From Sphingomonadaceae bacterium (GTDB taxonomy: Bacteria > Pseudomonadota > Alphaproteobacteria > Sphingomonadales > Sphingomonadaceae), in assembly GCA_027533105.1 (NCBI GenBank), contig JAPZTW010000005.1, positions 34,662 to 98,661 of the forward strand: DNA of 64,000 nt, in the 5' to 3' direction. Below are positions 1 through 9,477 of the stretch, piece after piece. Numbering within the stretch: the stretch's first letter is position 1; every line of letters begins with the position of its first letter. The position numbers and the translations under genes were made by a program. Under the pieces are notes generated by a model that was not told the origin of the DNA, did not search any database, and saw nothing but the letters and a program-made list of their open reading frames with translations.

Positions 1-20
1 TCTGGTCGAGCAAGGGGGCA

Positions 21-65
21 GAACGGCCCGGTCCCTCGTCCATGCAGACGATGACCGGGCCGTTC
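21..65. terminator. Inverted repeat GAACGGCCCGGT/ACCGGGCCGTTC downstream of the porin gene, possible terminator-like hairpin
   Basis: 12-bp perfect arms (21-32 and 54-65) with an inner CGTC/GACG stem; no clear T-tract. Confidence 0.45.
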
Positions 66-120
66 CCTGTGGCCGGGAGCGGGGGGGTCGGGGTCTCCTG
101 GTCCACAAGCCGGATCGCGA

Positions 121-723
121 TCAGAACGCGCGGATCAGCGCGACTGCCACGGTGTTGCGGGTGTAGGCATCGCCATTGCCATAGCGATAGCTCAGCCGCC
201 CGCGCCACTTGTCGGCAAAGCCCACTTCGAGGTCGGCACCGGCGGTGAACAGCGTTTCGGCGAAGCCGACGTCGAGCGACCGGACGGTGCAGTTGGTCGG
301 CGCGGCGCAGCTGGGCTTGGGCCGGATCGTGCTGGTTGCGTCCACGGTGAAGCGTTCGCCGCCGACATTGCCGAACAGCGCGACGTTGTCGCTCAGGCGA
401 TAGCCCAGACGCAGCGAGCCGCCGAACTGGTGCTTGAGCGAGACATCGGTGGTCGTGGTGGTCTGGGTCTGGTCAGTCACCGTGGTCGACTTGGCAAACG
501 GCTTGGCATAGCGGCCTTCAAGGCCGATCAGCAGGTCGCCGGCGGCAATGTTGTAGCCGAACACGCCGCCAACCATCGCGCCGTTGAAATCGTCCGGATA
601 GGACTCATAGCCGGTTTCGACCCCGATATAGGGGCCCGCGAACACGTCGTCTTCGGCGCAGGCCGGGCTGGCGGCAAGCAGCGTCGCGCCCAGCAGCAGG
701 GGAATTGCAGTCTTCATCATCAT
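121..723 (-). CDS. Outer-membrane beta-barrel porin/opacity-like protein with signal peptide
   Basis: Start chosen at MMMKTAIPLLLGATLLAASPACA (signal peptide); alternating beta pattern GPYIGVETGYES..., LRLGYRLSDNVALFGNVGGERF, C-terminal ...ALIRAF ending in F. Confidence 0.75.
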   Translation of the reverse strand: MMMKTAIPLLLGATLLAASPACAEDDVFAGPYIGVETGYESYPDDFNGAMVGGVFGYNIAAGDLLIGLEGRYAKPFAKSTTVTDQTQTTTTTDVSLKHQFGGSLRLGYRLSDNVALFGNVGGERFTVDATSTIRPKPSCAAPTNCTVRSLDVGFAETLFTAGADLEVGFADKWRGRLSYRYGNGDAYTRNTVAVALIRAF

Positions 724-814
724 GTCCTTCGTCTGTCCTCGGCACCCGGTGGGGTGCTGACGAAGGGGCCTTTGCCGGTGGAACGATGGGCCCAGCGGCG
801 GAGCAGGCGTTGTA

Positions 815-2887
815 TTGGCGTTTGAATCGCGGCGAATTGCGCTATCTGTGCTGGCGAACGACTGTTTTTCGTCCGAAAGCCTGCCGCACTTGCCCCTGGT
901 TCCCGATCCCCTTGCACCTGCCAGCGATGCCATCGCGATCCGGCTGATCGGCCCGACCCGCATCACGTGGGGTGAGCGCGAGCTGGCGCTGCCGGCCTCG
1001 CGCAAGACCCGGGCGATCCTGGCCTATCTGCTGCTGGCCGACCGGCCGGTCAGCCGCCAGCAGCTGTGCGAGCTGTTCTTCGACGTGCCCGACGATCCGC
1101 GCGCCGCGCTGCGCTGGAGCCTGAGCAAGCTGCGCCCGGTCCTGGCCGCGGACGGAACCGACCGGGTCGTGACCCTGCGCGATCAGGTCGCGATCGACCG
1201 CACGGGGCTGTGGGTCGATGCCTGGCAATTGCGCGACCTCGCCGCTGGCGACCTCGCCGCTTGCGCGGAAGCTTCGCTCGCGGGCCTGCTCGACTGGTCA
1301 AGCGAGCCCTTGCTGGCCGATGGCGACCTGCCCAACCGGCCCGACTTTGCCGCCTGGCTGGTGGCCGAGCGCCACAATGCCCAGCGCGCGCTGGCCCGCT
1401 TGCTGACCGAACTGGCCGACCGGCGCGCCTGCGATCCCGCCCGCCAGCTCGATCCGCTCCAGCGGCTGACCGCGCTCGATCCGCTCGATAGCGAGGCTTA
1501 CCAGCGCCTGATCGCCACGCTGGTGCAATTGGGGCGGCGGACCGATGCCGAGGCGCTGGCCGGGCAGGCCGAACGTGCGCTGGCCCAGAACGGCATCGAA
1601 CCGGGCGATGCCCTGCGCCAGCCGCTGCGCCGCGCCGCCGCGCCCACGGTTGCGCCTAGCCCCCCGGCAGCCCCTGCGACCATGCCAGCCGAGCGCGAGG
1701 CCGACCTACCGGTGGTGGCGGTCATGCCGGTCGTCGACCTCAGCATGGAAGCCCTGCCGGCCTATGTCACCGACGGGTTCTTCGAAGGGCTGGTCCACGC
1801 CCTGTCGCGGTTCAAGTCGATCGTGACCATCGCCGGTGCTTCCACCAGCCGGCTACGCGGGGTGCTGGACGATCCGATCGAGATGGCGCGGCAACTGGGG
1901 GCCGACATCCTGATCGGCGGCAGCCTGATCGCCACGCGCGACGGCGTGCTGCGCTTTCGCTGGCGCGCGATCGAAGGGCCGACCGCGCGGATCATCGCCG
2001 CCGGCGATCTGGCTGGTCGCACCGACGATACCTGGGATCTTCAGGAAACCGCAGCGCGGCTCGTGGCGGTGGAAGTGGAACCGCGCGCCCAGAGCGAGGC
2101 CCGCCGCGCGCGCGAAGTGCGGCCCACCGCTTCGGCCCGGGCCTATGACCACTACCTGCGCGGGCTGCACGCCGGCTTCAGCCTTGATGGCCGCGACTAT
2201 GCCCAGGCCCTAGCGGAGTTCGAGCAGGCCATCGCGCTCGACCCGCATTTTCATCCGGCCCTGGCCATGGCGCCCTGGGCCGCCAGCTATGGCAACCGGA
2301 TCACCAGCAAGGCCGATGTCGAGCGGTTTGCGCAGATGAGCCGCACCGCGCTGCGCCATGGCCGGGACGATGCCCGCACCCTCGCCACCGCCGGCGCGGC
2401 CTTGTATTACATGGCCAAGGACTTCGCCGGCGCCTGGCAGGCGATCCGGCGCGCGATCGAGTTGAACCCCAACGAGTACACCGCATGGTCGAGCGGCGGC
2501 TGGATGCACGCGATGAATGGCGAGGCCGACGAGGCGCACCGGATGTTCGACCGGTCGCAGCGGCTCAATCCACTGGCCAACAATTCCAACGGGCTGACGT
2601 CTGGCCGGGCCCTCGCCGATTTCATGGCTGGTCGCATCGAAGGTGCCGAGGCCCACGTCCGCGCCGCGCTGGAAAACCATGAAGGCCATCCCTCGGCCCT
2701 GATGACCGGGATCGCCACGGCAGCGATCCTGGGGCTGGATAAGGATCTGGCCCAGCGGCGCGCGGCGTTCCTGGCGATCTATCCGGAAGGGCTGGCCAAT
2801 GTCAGTATCCGCAACCTGCCCTGCGAGAAGGCCGAATGCCGTGATCGCTATTTCAACGCAGTCCGCGCGGGCGGCGTGCCGGGCTAG
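815..2887 (+). CDS. SARP-type (winged helix + BTAD) transcriptional regulator with TolB-like and TPR regions
   Basis: N-terminal IRLIGPTRITWGERELALPASRKTRAILAYLLL (SARP wHTH), BTAD-like repeats, VVAVMPVVDLSMEALPAYVTDGFFEGLVHALSRF (TolB/adenylate-cyclase-associated), TPR-like C-terminus; the true start may lie downstream. Confidence 0.75.
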   Translation: MAFESRRIALSVLANDCFSSESLPHLPLVPDPLAPASDAIAIRLIGPTRITWGERELALPASRKTRAILAYLLLADRPVSRQQLCELFFDVPDDPRAALRWSLSKLRPVLAADGTDRVVTLRDQVAIDRTGLWVDAWQLRDLAAGDLAACAEASLAGLLDWSSEPLLADGDLPNRPDFAAWLVAERHNAQRALARLLTELADRRACDPARQLDPLQRLTALDPLDSEAYQRLIATLVQLGRRTDAEALAGQAERALAQNGIEPGDALRQPLRRAAAPTVAPSPPAAPATMPAEREADLPVVAVMPVVDLSMEALPAYVTDGFFEGLVHALSRFKSIVTIAGASTSRLRGVLDDPIEMARQLGADILIGGSLIATRDGVLRFRWRAIEGPTARIIAAGDLAGRTDDTWDLQETAARLVAVEVEPRAQSEARRAREVRPTASARAYDHYLRGLHAGFSLDGRDYAQALAEFEQAIALDPHFHPALAMAPWAASYGNRITSKADVERFAQMSRTALRHGRDDARTLATAGAALYYMAKDFAGAWQAIRRAIELNPNEYTAWSSGGWMHAMNGEADEAHRMFDRSQRLNPLANNSNGLTSGRALADFMAGRIEGAEAHVRAALENHEGHPSALMTGIATAAILGLDKDLAQRRAAFLAIYPEGLANVSIRNLPCEKAECRDRYFNAVRAGGVPG

Positions 2888-3369
2888 AGCGCGACGAACT
2901 TCCCCGCCGCGCGGTCCTTCTTCACCTTGAGCGCGTCGAACACCTGCCCGCTCATCGCGATGTAGACCCCCGGCGGCGCGACCTGCACCGTGGCGATCGC
3001 CATGCCCAGGTTGAAGTTGGCATCGGTTTCGGCAAACCGCGCCGGGCTGAGCGCGCCGGTCAGGCAGATAGTCTTGCCGGGAACTTCGGCGGCGAGCACC
3101 TTTGCTGTTTCCGTCATCGTATCGGTGCCGTGCGTCACGACGATCCGGGATTCCGGTGCCTCGCGCGCGGCACTGGCGATCAGCGCGCGGTCCGCCTCGG
3201 TCAATTCCAGGCTGTCCTTGCGCATCAGTTCGACCACCCGCAGCGGCAAGGCCACACGGGCTTCGCGGAGCAGGTCCGGGATGCCGCTGTCGACGATCTG
3301 GTATTCGCTCAGCGCGTCGAAATAGGCCTTGTCGATCGTGCCGCCGGTGGTGAGGACGAGGATGCTCAT
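2884..3369 (-). CDS. Asparaginase N-terminal-domain-only protein
   Basis: MSILVLTTGGTIDK and VVTHGTDTMTETA motifs; only 161 aa, so the C-terminal domain is absent. Confidence 0.75.
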   Translation of the reverse strand: MSILVLTTGGTIDKAYFDALSEYQIVDSGIPDLLREARVALPLRVVELMRKDSLELTEADRALIASAAREAPESRIVVTHGTDTMTETAKVLAAEVPGKTICLTGALSPARFAETDANFNLGMAIATVQVAPPGVYIAMSGQVFDALKVKKDRAAGKFVAL

Positions 3370-3388
3370 CCCCGTCCCTTAGCCCGGC

Positions 3389-4354
3389 TCAGGGGCGGAA
3401 GGCCACCCCGGTCAGCTCTTCCGAGCGGGTCCAGAGCGCTTCGGCCAGTGCTTCGTCGCGGACATGGGGGTGAACGCCGAGATAGGGCGGGCTGCCCGCC
3501 ACCCAGGGCGCGGCGATGTTGCAATCGGCGCAATAGACCCCGCCGAGCCCGTCGAGCAGCGGGGAAGTCGCGCACCAGGTGCTGGTCGCTGCCCCCTGTT
3601 CGGTGGTCTTGAACAGCGGATTGAGGTTCCCGTCCTGGTCATACCAGCCAAGCGCGATCTGTTCCTCCATCGTCAGGTGGCGCTGCAGGGGCGTGCGGAT
3701 CCCGCCGGGATCGACCGCAAAGGCCCGCACCCCGTGAGCCGCGCCCAGCCGGTCGAGCCATAGCGCGAACAGCGCATTGGCGGACTTGGCCTGACCATAG
3801 GCGGTCCACTTGTCATAAGGGCGGCGATCGAAATGCAGGTCGGCCAGATCAGGCCCGCCCCGGGCGTGACCGGACGAGGAGAGCGCCACGACCCGCGCGC
3901 CCCGGGCCGCCGCCAGCAGGGGCCAGGGCCGCGCAATCAGCTGGAAATGGCCCAGGTGATTGGTGGCGAACTGGCTTTCATAGCCGCGCGGATCGCGGGC
4001 CAGCGGACAGGCCATGATCGCGGCGTTGTTGATCACGATATGAAGCCGGTCCGTGCGCGCCGCCACTTCCGCCGCGCAGGCATCGATCGAGACCGGATCG
4101 GACAGATCCAGCGGAACAATTTCCACTGCCCCCACCACATCGGCCAGGTCTTCCCCCGCCTTGTCCGGCCGCCGCGCGCCCACCAGCACCCGGGCGCCGG
4201 CAGCGGCCAGCGCGCGGACGGTTTCGGTGCCAAGCCCGGAATAGCCCCCCGTGACCAGCGCGACCCGGCCGGAAAGGTCGATCCCCGCAACCACCTCCAG
4301 TGCGCTCGAGCGATAGCCGAAAGGGGATTCGATCGGGGTCTGCGGGGTGGTCAT
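3389..4354 (-). CDS. SDR family NAD(P)-dependent oxidoreductase
   Basis: GRVALVTGGYSGLGTETVRAL Rossmann motif, NNAA, YGQAKSAN. Confidence 0.85.
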   Translation of the reverse strand: MTTPQTPIESPFGYRSSALEVVAGIDLSGRVALVTGGYSGLGTETVRALAAAGARVLVGARRPDKAGEDLADVVGAVEIVPLDLSDPVSIDACAAEVAARTDRLHIVINNAAIMACPLARDPRGYESQFATNHLGHFQLIARPWPLLAAARGARVVALSSSGHARGGPDLADLHFDRRPYDKWTAYGQAKSANALFALWLDRLGAAHGVRAFAVDPGGIRTPLQRHLTMEEQIALGWYDQDGNLNPLFKTTEQGAATSTWCATSPLLDGLGGVYCADCNIAAPWVAGSPPYLGVHPHVRDEALAEALWTRSEELTGVAFRP

Positions 4355-4450
4355 ACGAATGCTCCATTGCACAAGCACCTGTAAGGGTTAGGCTTTGCCG
4401 CAACCATTGCAAGCGCGATTGGCAAGGATCAGCAAGGAGCGGCAAGGCCC

Positions 4451-4936
4451 ATGCAACGGATCGAACGGACCATCACCGGCGGCTGCCAGTGCGGCGCAGT
4501 GCGCTATCGCGCCGAGGCGGTGCTCGACAATGCCCACTTGTGCCATTGCCGGATGTGCCAGAAGGCAGTCGGCGGGCTGTTTGCCGCGCTGGTCTCCGCC
4601 CCGCGCGATGCCTTCGCCTGGACGCGGGGGCAGCCGGCTCGCTGGCGGTCATCGGCAAAGGTCGACCGGGGGTTTTGCGCCGCCTGCGGCACGCCGCTGT
4701 TCTATGAGGACGTGACCGGCGATCACATCTCGGTCACGCTGGGTTCGCTGGACGATCCGGCCGCCTTCCGGCCAGTCAGCCACGATGGCATCGAAGGCCG
4801 GATGCCGTGGTTCTTTGACCTGGCCGATGTTCCCGATCATGGCGAGACCGAGCAGCCGAGCCAGGTCGATTGGGCGGCAGCGATCAAGGCCAGCAATCGC
4901 CAGCACCCCGATCGCGATACGGCGGGATGGCCCTGA
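4451..4936 (+). CDS. GFA family (glutathione-dependent formaldehyde-activating/CENP-V-like) zinc protein
   Basis: GGCQCGAVRYRA, CHCRMCQKA, FCAACGTPLFY Cys motifs. Confidence 0.9.
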   Translation: MQRIERTITGGCQCGAVRYRAEAVLDNAHLCHCRMCQKAVGGLFAALVSAPRDAFAWTRGQPARWRSSAKVDRGFCAACGTPLFYEDVTGDHISVTLGSLDDPAAFRPVSHDGIEGRMPWFFDLADVPDHGETEQPSQVDWAAAIKASNRQHPDRDTAGWP

Positions 4937-4945
4937 CAGGCTTCG

Positions 4946-4974
4946 CGTCACCCCGGATCAGGTCCGGGGTGACG
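4946..4974. repeat. Perfect 12-bp hairpin CGTCACCCCGGA-tcagg-TCCGGGGTGACG (REP-like/bidirectional terminator)
   Basis: Seen directly; lies between convergent genes. Confidence 0.7.
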
Positions 4975-4995
4975 AAAATGGGCAAAGGACGGTTG

Positions 4996-5637
4996 CTAGG
5001 CCGCCAGCGGCTCTTCCGCCTCGATCCGCTCGATCTCGGTCTTGAGTTGGCGAGCGGCCGCCGGATCAAGCGCGTGTTCGAACAGCGTCAGGTGCCGCAG
5101 CAGGATGCGGCGCACCGCGCCGGTGCCGCTGGCGGTCGCCGCGCCCAGTTCGCGCTCGTGCTCCAGCCCATAACGCAGCAGGATCGTGGCGTTGATCGCC
5201 AGGTCTTCCAGCCGCTCGCGCGGCCAGTCGAGCAGGCCGGCCTCGACCAGCGCGACCAGGTGGGCCTCGATCTGGGCGAAGCTGCGCCGGGTCCAGCCGC
5301 TGGCCCCGGCCGCAATCACTTCGGCATGATCCCCATAGGACGACTGATCGCGATAGAGGAAGCGGAAGTCGCGGAACTCGGCCATCATCGCCCGCAGCAG
5401 CCGGGCATAATCACCCAGCGGATCGCCCTGGGGGACCAGCGCGAGCCGCGCCTCGATCGCGGTGGCGAAACGTTCGCCGATCGCATCGAGCAAGGCCCGC
5501 TTGGTCTTGAAGTGATACCACAGGTTGCCTTCGGCAATGCCCAGCCGTTCGGCCAGCAAGGCCGTGGTCACCGCGCCATAGCCGACCTCGTTGAACAGGC
5601 CTTGCGCGGTGGCCAGGATGCGATCGCGGGTTTTCAT
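4996..5637 (-). CDS. TetR family transcriptional regulator
   Basis: MKTRDRILATAQGLFNEVGYGAVTTALLAERLGIAEGNLWYHFKTKRAL HTH. Confidence 0.9.
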   Translation of the reverse strand: MKTRDRILATAQGLFNEVGYGAVTTALLAERLGIAEGNLWYHFKTKRALLDAIGERFATAIEARLALVPQGDPLGDYARLLRAMMAEFRDFRFLYRDQSSYGDHAEVIAAGASGWTRRSFAQIEAHLVALVEAGLLDWPRERLEDLAINATILLRYGLEHERELGAATASGTGAVRRILLRHLTLFEHALDPAAARQLKTEIERIEAEEPLAA

Positions 5638-6878
5638 CAGTACCGCGATAGCTCGACCGTGAGCGATTTGTAACCGTGCACGAAGCAGGCCGGCACGCGG
5701 GTCGGCTCGCCAATCACGTTGGCGCGCAGGCGCCGCTTGGCCATCTCTTCCAGCAGGGTGACCAGTTGCAGTTCGGCCACGCGGGCACCGACACAGCGAT
5801 GGATGCCATAACCGAACGACAGGTGCCGCCGGGCATTCTCGCGGTCCACCCGGATATGCTCGCCAGCGGTGAACACGCTTTCGTCGCGGTTGGCGGAAAT
5901 GTACCACATCACCACCGCATCGCCGGCCTTGATCTTGTGTCCCTCAAGCTCGGTATCCTCGGTCGCGGTGCGGCGCATGTGCGCCAGCGGCGTCTGCCAG
6001 CGGATCAGCTCCTGCACGGCATTGGGGATCAGCCCTGGATCGGCTTCCAGCTTGGCGCGCTCTTCGGGATACTTGTTGAGGCCATAGGCATAGGCCGACA
6101 TCGAATTGCGGGTCGTGTCATTGCCGCCGACGATCAGCAGAATCAGGTTGCCGATGAATTCCTCGGGCGCCATTTCCTTCATCGCGTCGGACCGCAGCAT
6201 GACCGAGATCAGGTCCTTGCCTCCGGGATTGGCCATCCGGTCCTGCCACAGCGCGGCAAAGGCCATGCCCATTTCCTGCATCTTGGCGAGGCGCAGTTCG
6301 ATCGTGGCCGGGTTCTTGATCAGCTCGACATCGCCGCCGAAGTCGGACCATTCGGTCAGATGGTGGCGCTGCTCCCAGGGATAGCCGAACAGCTTGGCCA
6401 GCATGCCCGTGGTCAGCTCGATCGACACGCGCTGGACCCAGTCGAACGGCTGGCCAATCGGCAGGCTGTCCAGCACCTCGCCGGTCCGCGCGGCGCACTC
6501 AGCCTTCATCGCCGCCACTTCGGACGGGCCGAAGCTGGGGGCGACGGTACGGCGCTGGGCCGTATGCTGCGGCGGGTCCATCGCAATGAACATCGGCTCA
6601 CGCATGTTGTATTGTTCGGCCAGCCTTGGATTGCCTGAAATTGCGATCCCGCCGCGCTCCCAGCTCGACGAAAAGATCTTGGGCAGCGCCTCGACATGGA
6701 CGATCGGCTTGTAGGTGCTGATCGACCAGTAGGGACCGAAACCCGAATCGCTGACATAATGGATCGGAGCCTCGGCCCGGTGGCGGCGGAACACCTCCTC
6801 AAAAGTATCCTCGGCGTAGAGTTCCGGGCGCGAGACATCGAACGGATCGGCGGCGCGATCGATTGCAGCAGTGGCCAT
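5637..6878 (-). CDS. Cytochrome P450
   Basis: GGNDTTRNS I-helix, ExxR-like segment, FGYGIHRCVGARVAELQ heme-binding Cys loop. Confidence 0.95.
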   Translation of the reverse strand: MATAAIDRAADPFDVSRPELYAEDTFEEVFRRHRAEAPIHYVSDSGFGPYWSISTYKPIVHVEALPKIFSSSWERGGIAISGNPRLAEQYNMREPMFIAMDPPQHTAQRRTVAPSFGPSEVAAMKAECAARTGEVLDSLPIGQPFDWVQRVSIELTTGMLAKLFGYPWEQRHHLTEWSDFGGDVELIKNPATIELRLAKMQEMGMAFAALWQDRMANPGGKDLISVMLRSDAMKEMAPEEFIGNLILLIVGGNDTTRNSMSAYAYGLNKYPEERAKLEADPGLIPNAVQELIRWQTPLAHMRRTATEDTELEGHKIKAGDAVVMWYISANRDESVFTAGEHIRVDRENARRHLSFGYGIHRCVGARVAELQLVTLLEEMAKRRLRANVIGEPTRVPACFVHGYKSLTVELSRY

Positions 6879-6898
6879 AACTTTCCCCTCTCCCCATT

Positions 6899-6918
6899 TT
6901 TAGGGTGCGAACCCTAAA
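6899..6918. promoter_or_regulatory. Palindromic operator-like site TTTAGGGT-gcga-ACCCTAAA upstream of P450/TetR
   Basis: Perfect 8-bp arms, 21 nt upstream of the P450 start codon. Confidence 0.55.
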
Positions 6919-6947
6919 TGTCGGAGTGGGAGCTTCGAGTCAAGCCG

Positions 6948-7502
6948 CTACCAGGCGTGTCCCGCCGCCACGGCCCGTTCCTCGGCGGGGGTTGAGCGCC
7001 GCCCCAGCACGGCGTTGCGGTGGGGGAACCGGCCGAACCGCGCGATCATCCGGTAATGGCTGCCCGCAAAGCCGCGCCGGCCGGCATCGCCATTGGCGGC
7101 AAAGCGGCGCAGCGACAGGCGCTGGTCGGCAATCGCCTCGCTGTGCATCAGCGGCAGCAGCAGGAACTGGCGCTGGGCGCGGCCCAGCCGCCGGTCCCAG
7201 CCGTGCGCCAGCACGCCGCGCGTGATCGCCGCCGCCAGAGGGTCGGTTGCAAAAGCGCGCGGACTGCAGCGGAAGCTGTTGCGGGGGACCTGATCGAACA
7301 GCAGGATGGCGGCGCGCGCGGTCAGCCGATCGCGCAGGAATTCACGCGCCGGTCGCCGGGCAAGGCGGGTCAGCAGGGGCGCGAAGCGGCGGCGCAACAG
7401 CGCATCGACCGCCTCGTCGCGCATGAACCATTGCGGCGGGCGAAGCTGGTGGAACCAGACGTGCAGCAGGTCGGCCGCCCAGCGGCGCGGGGCCAGCGCC
7501 AC
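6948..7502 (-). CDS. DUF924 family protein
   Basis: VLxFW-like LHVWFHQLRPPQWFMRDEAVD, ILLFDQVPRNSFR, FGRFPHRNAVLGR. Confidence 0.85.
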   Translation of the reverse strand: MALAPRRWAADLLHVWFHQLRPPQWFMRDEAVDALLRRRFAPLLTRLARRPAREFLRDRLTARAAILLFDQVPRNSFRCSPRAFATDPLAAAITRGVLAHGWDRRLGRAQRQFLLLPLMHSEAIADQRLSLRRFAANGDAGRRGFAGSHYRMIARFGRFPHRNAVLGRRSTPAEERAVAAGHAW

Positions 7503-7508
7503 GTCCGC

Positions 7509-7925
7509 TTACTTGTCCGCTGGCTTGACCTTGCGATAGGGCACGAAATCGCCGAGGTTGATGAACCCGGTGATGAAATAGCTGGTGCGATCGACAGTGT
7601 GGACCATGTCGAGCCGGCACAGCTGGCTGCCCGAAGGCCGGGTCACCAGGACATCGTCGGAATCGAGATCTTCGGGATTCCTGGGCCGATTGACGTACAG
7701 TGTCGAGCCCGAACGATAGACCAGCGCCACGCCATCGAGAATCTCCAGATCGCGGCTGTCGGCCAGCGAGATGCAGCTTACCGGCTTGCCCGCCTCGCGC
7801 CCTTCAAGCAGCTTTTCGAGCCGCTGCTCCGGGGTCAGTTTCGGCTTGGCTTGCAGCGCGGCACCGCCGGCGACCAGCGCTGTGGCGGCAAGGGCAATGG
7901 CAAGCTTGGGGGCGTGGGCACGCAT
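7509..7925 (-). CDS. Hypothetical secreted protein
   Basis: N-terminal signal peptide (LAIALAATALVAGGAALQAKPK); no family recognised. Confidence 0.65.
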   Translation of the reverse strand: MRAHAPKLAIALAATALVAGGAALQAKPKLTPEQRLEKLLEGREAGKPVSCISLADSRDLEILDGVALVYRSGSTLYVNRPRNPEDLDSDDVLVTRPSGSQLCRLDMVHTVDRTSYFITGFINLGDFVPYRKVKPADK

Positions 7926-8000
7926 GGGAATCTCCGTTCTGAACGCGGGCGGAAGCTTAGCACAAAATCCTGAACCGCGCCTGACAGACCGGGCCGCCGC

Positions 8001-9434
8001 CTAGGCCGTGCCGCCCACGGTCAGGCCATCGATCAGCAGGGTCGGCTGGCCCACCCCGGCCGGAACCGACTGGCCGCCCTTGCCGCAAACGCCAACGCCC
8101 TCGTCCAGCGCCAGGTCGTTGCCAATGCCGGACACCTTGGTCAGCACGGTCGGCCCGTCGCCGATCAGCGTCGCGCCCTTGATCGGTGCGCCCAGCTTGC
8201 CGTTCTCGATCAGATAGGCCTCGGTGCAGGAGAACACGAACTTGCCCGAGACGATATCGACCTGCCCGCCGCCAAAGCTCTTGGCGAAGATGCCCTGCTT
8301 GACCCGGCTCAGCAGCTCGGCCGGATCATCGTTCCCGCCGCGCATGAAGGTGTTGGTCATCCGCGGCATCGGCGCATGGGCATAGCTCTCGCGCCGTCCG
8401 TTGCCGGTGGGGGCCACGCCCATCAGCCGGGCGTTGAGCCGGTCCTGCATATAGCCCTTGAGGATCCCGTCCTCAATCAGCACGGTCTCGCTGGTGGGGG
8501 TGCCTTCATCATCGATCGAGAGCGAACCGCGCCGGCCCTGGCCGTTCACGCCCAGCATGGTCCCATCATCGACCACGGTCACACCGGGGGCCGCCACGCG
8601 CTGGCCGATCCGGCCGGAAAAGGCGCTGGTGCCCTTGCGGTTGAAATCACCCTCAAGGCCATGGCCGACCGCCTCGTGCAGCAGCACCCCGGGCCAGCCG
8701 GGGCCGAGCAGCACGGTCATCTCGCCCGCCGGGGCGGCGACGCTTTCGAGGTTGGTCAGCGCCTGGGCCAGCGCCGAATCGATCGCGCGGTTCCAGGTTT
8801 CGGGCGCGAAGAGGTCATCATACAGGCGCCGCCCGCCGATCCCGAAGCTGCCGGTTTCGCGTCGCCCGTTGCTTTCGGCGACGATCCCGACATTGAGCCG
8901 CACCAGCGGGCGCACGTCGGTGGCAACAAAGCCATCGGGGCGGACGATTTCCACCACCGACCACGAAGCCGCCAGGCTGGCGGACACCTGCACCACGCGC
9001 GGATCGCGGGCGCGGGCGGCAGCGTCGATCGTTTCGAGCAGCTTCACCTTCTCGGCGAAGGGGATCAGATCAAGCGGCGAGGCATCGGTATAGAGCCGGA
9101 CATTGCTGGCGCGCGGCGGGGCGGCGATCGGCCCGGCGGCGGGATCGAGCAGTTCCAGCGTCTGGGCAGCGCGGCGGATGGCTGCCTCGCTGATCTCGTT
9201 GGCATGGGCAAAGCCGGTCATCTCGCCCGAAACGCCGCGCAGGCCGAACCCGGCATCGCGCGAATAGTCGGCAGTCTTGAGCCGGCCATCGTCGAACCCG
9301 AACATCTCGCTGGCAGTGAATTGCAGGTACAGCTCGCCATCGTCGCAGCGGCTGAGCGCCTGGCGGGTCAGCTCCGCGGCGCGGGCGGGATCGAGCTGGC
9401 GATAAAGGAGCGAGCGGGGATCGGCAGTGGTCAT
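8001..9434 (-). CDS. tldD: Metalloprotease TldD
   Basis: LLHEAVGHGLEGDFNRKGTSAFSG (HExxxH) and C-terminal DEGVGVCGKGGQSVPAGVGQPTLLIDGLTVGGT. Confidence 0.93.
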   Translation of the reverse strand: MTTADPRSLLYRQLDPARAAELTRQALSRCDDGELYLQFTASEMFGFDDGRLKTADYSRDAGFGLRGVSGEMTGFAHANEISEAAIRRAAQTLELLDPAAGPIAAPPRASNVRLYTDASPLDLIPFAEKVKLLETIDAAARARDPRVVQVSASLAASWSVVEIVRPDGFVATDVRPLVRLNVGIVAESNGRRETGSFGIGGRRLYDDLFAPETWNRAIDSALAQALTNLESVAAPAGEMTVLLGPGWPGVLLHEAVGHGLEGDFNRKGTSAFSGRIGQRVAAPGVTVVDDGTMLGVNGQGRRGSLSIDDEGTPTSETVLIEDGILKGYMQDRLNARLMGVAPTGNGRRESYAHAPMPRMTNTFMRGGNDDPAELLSRVKQGIFAKSFGGGQVDIVSGKFVFSCTEAYLIENGKLGAPIKGATLIGDGPTVLTKVSGIGNDLALDEGVGVCGKGGQSVPAGVGQPTLLIDGLTVGGTA

Positions 9435-9457
9435 GGTGCCGATATAGGAACCGCGTC

Positions 9458-9477
9458 ATCCCGGCGAAAGCCGGGAT
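9458..9477. repeat. Hairpin ATCCCGGC-gaaa-GCCGGGAT
   Basis: Perfect 8-bp arms; followed at 9510-9526 by CCCGGA-tcagg-TCCGGG, which shares its core with the 4946 element. Confidence 0.6.
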
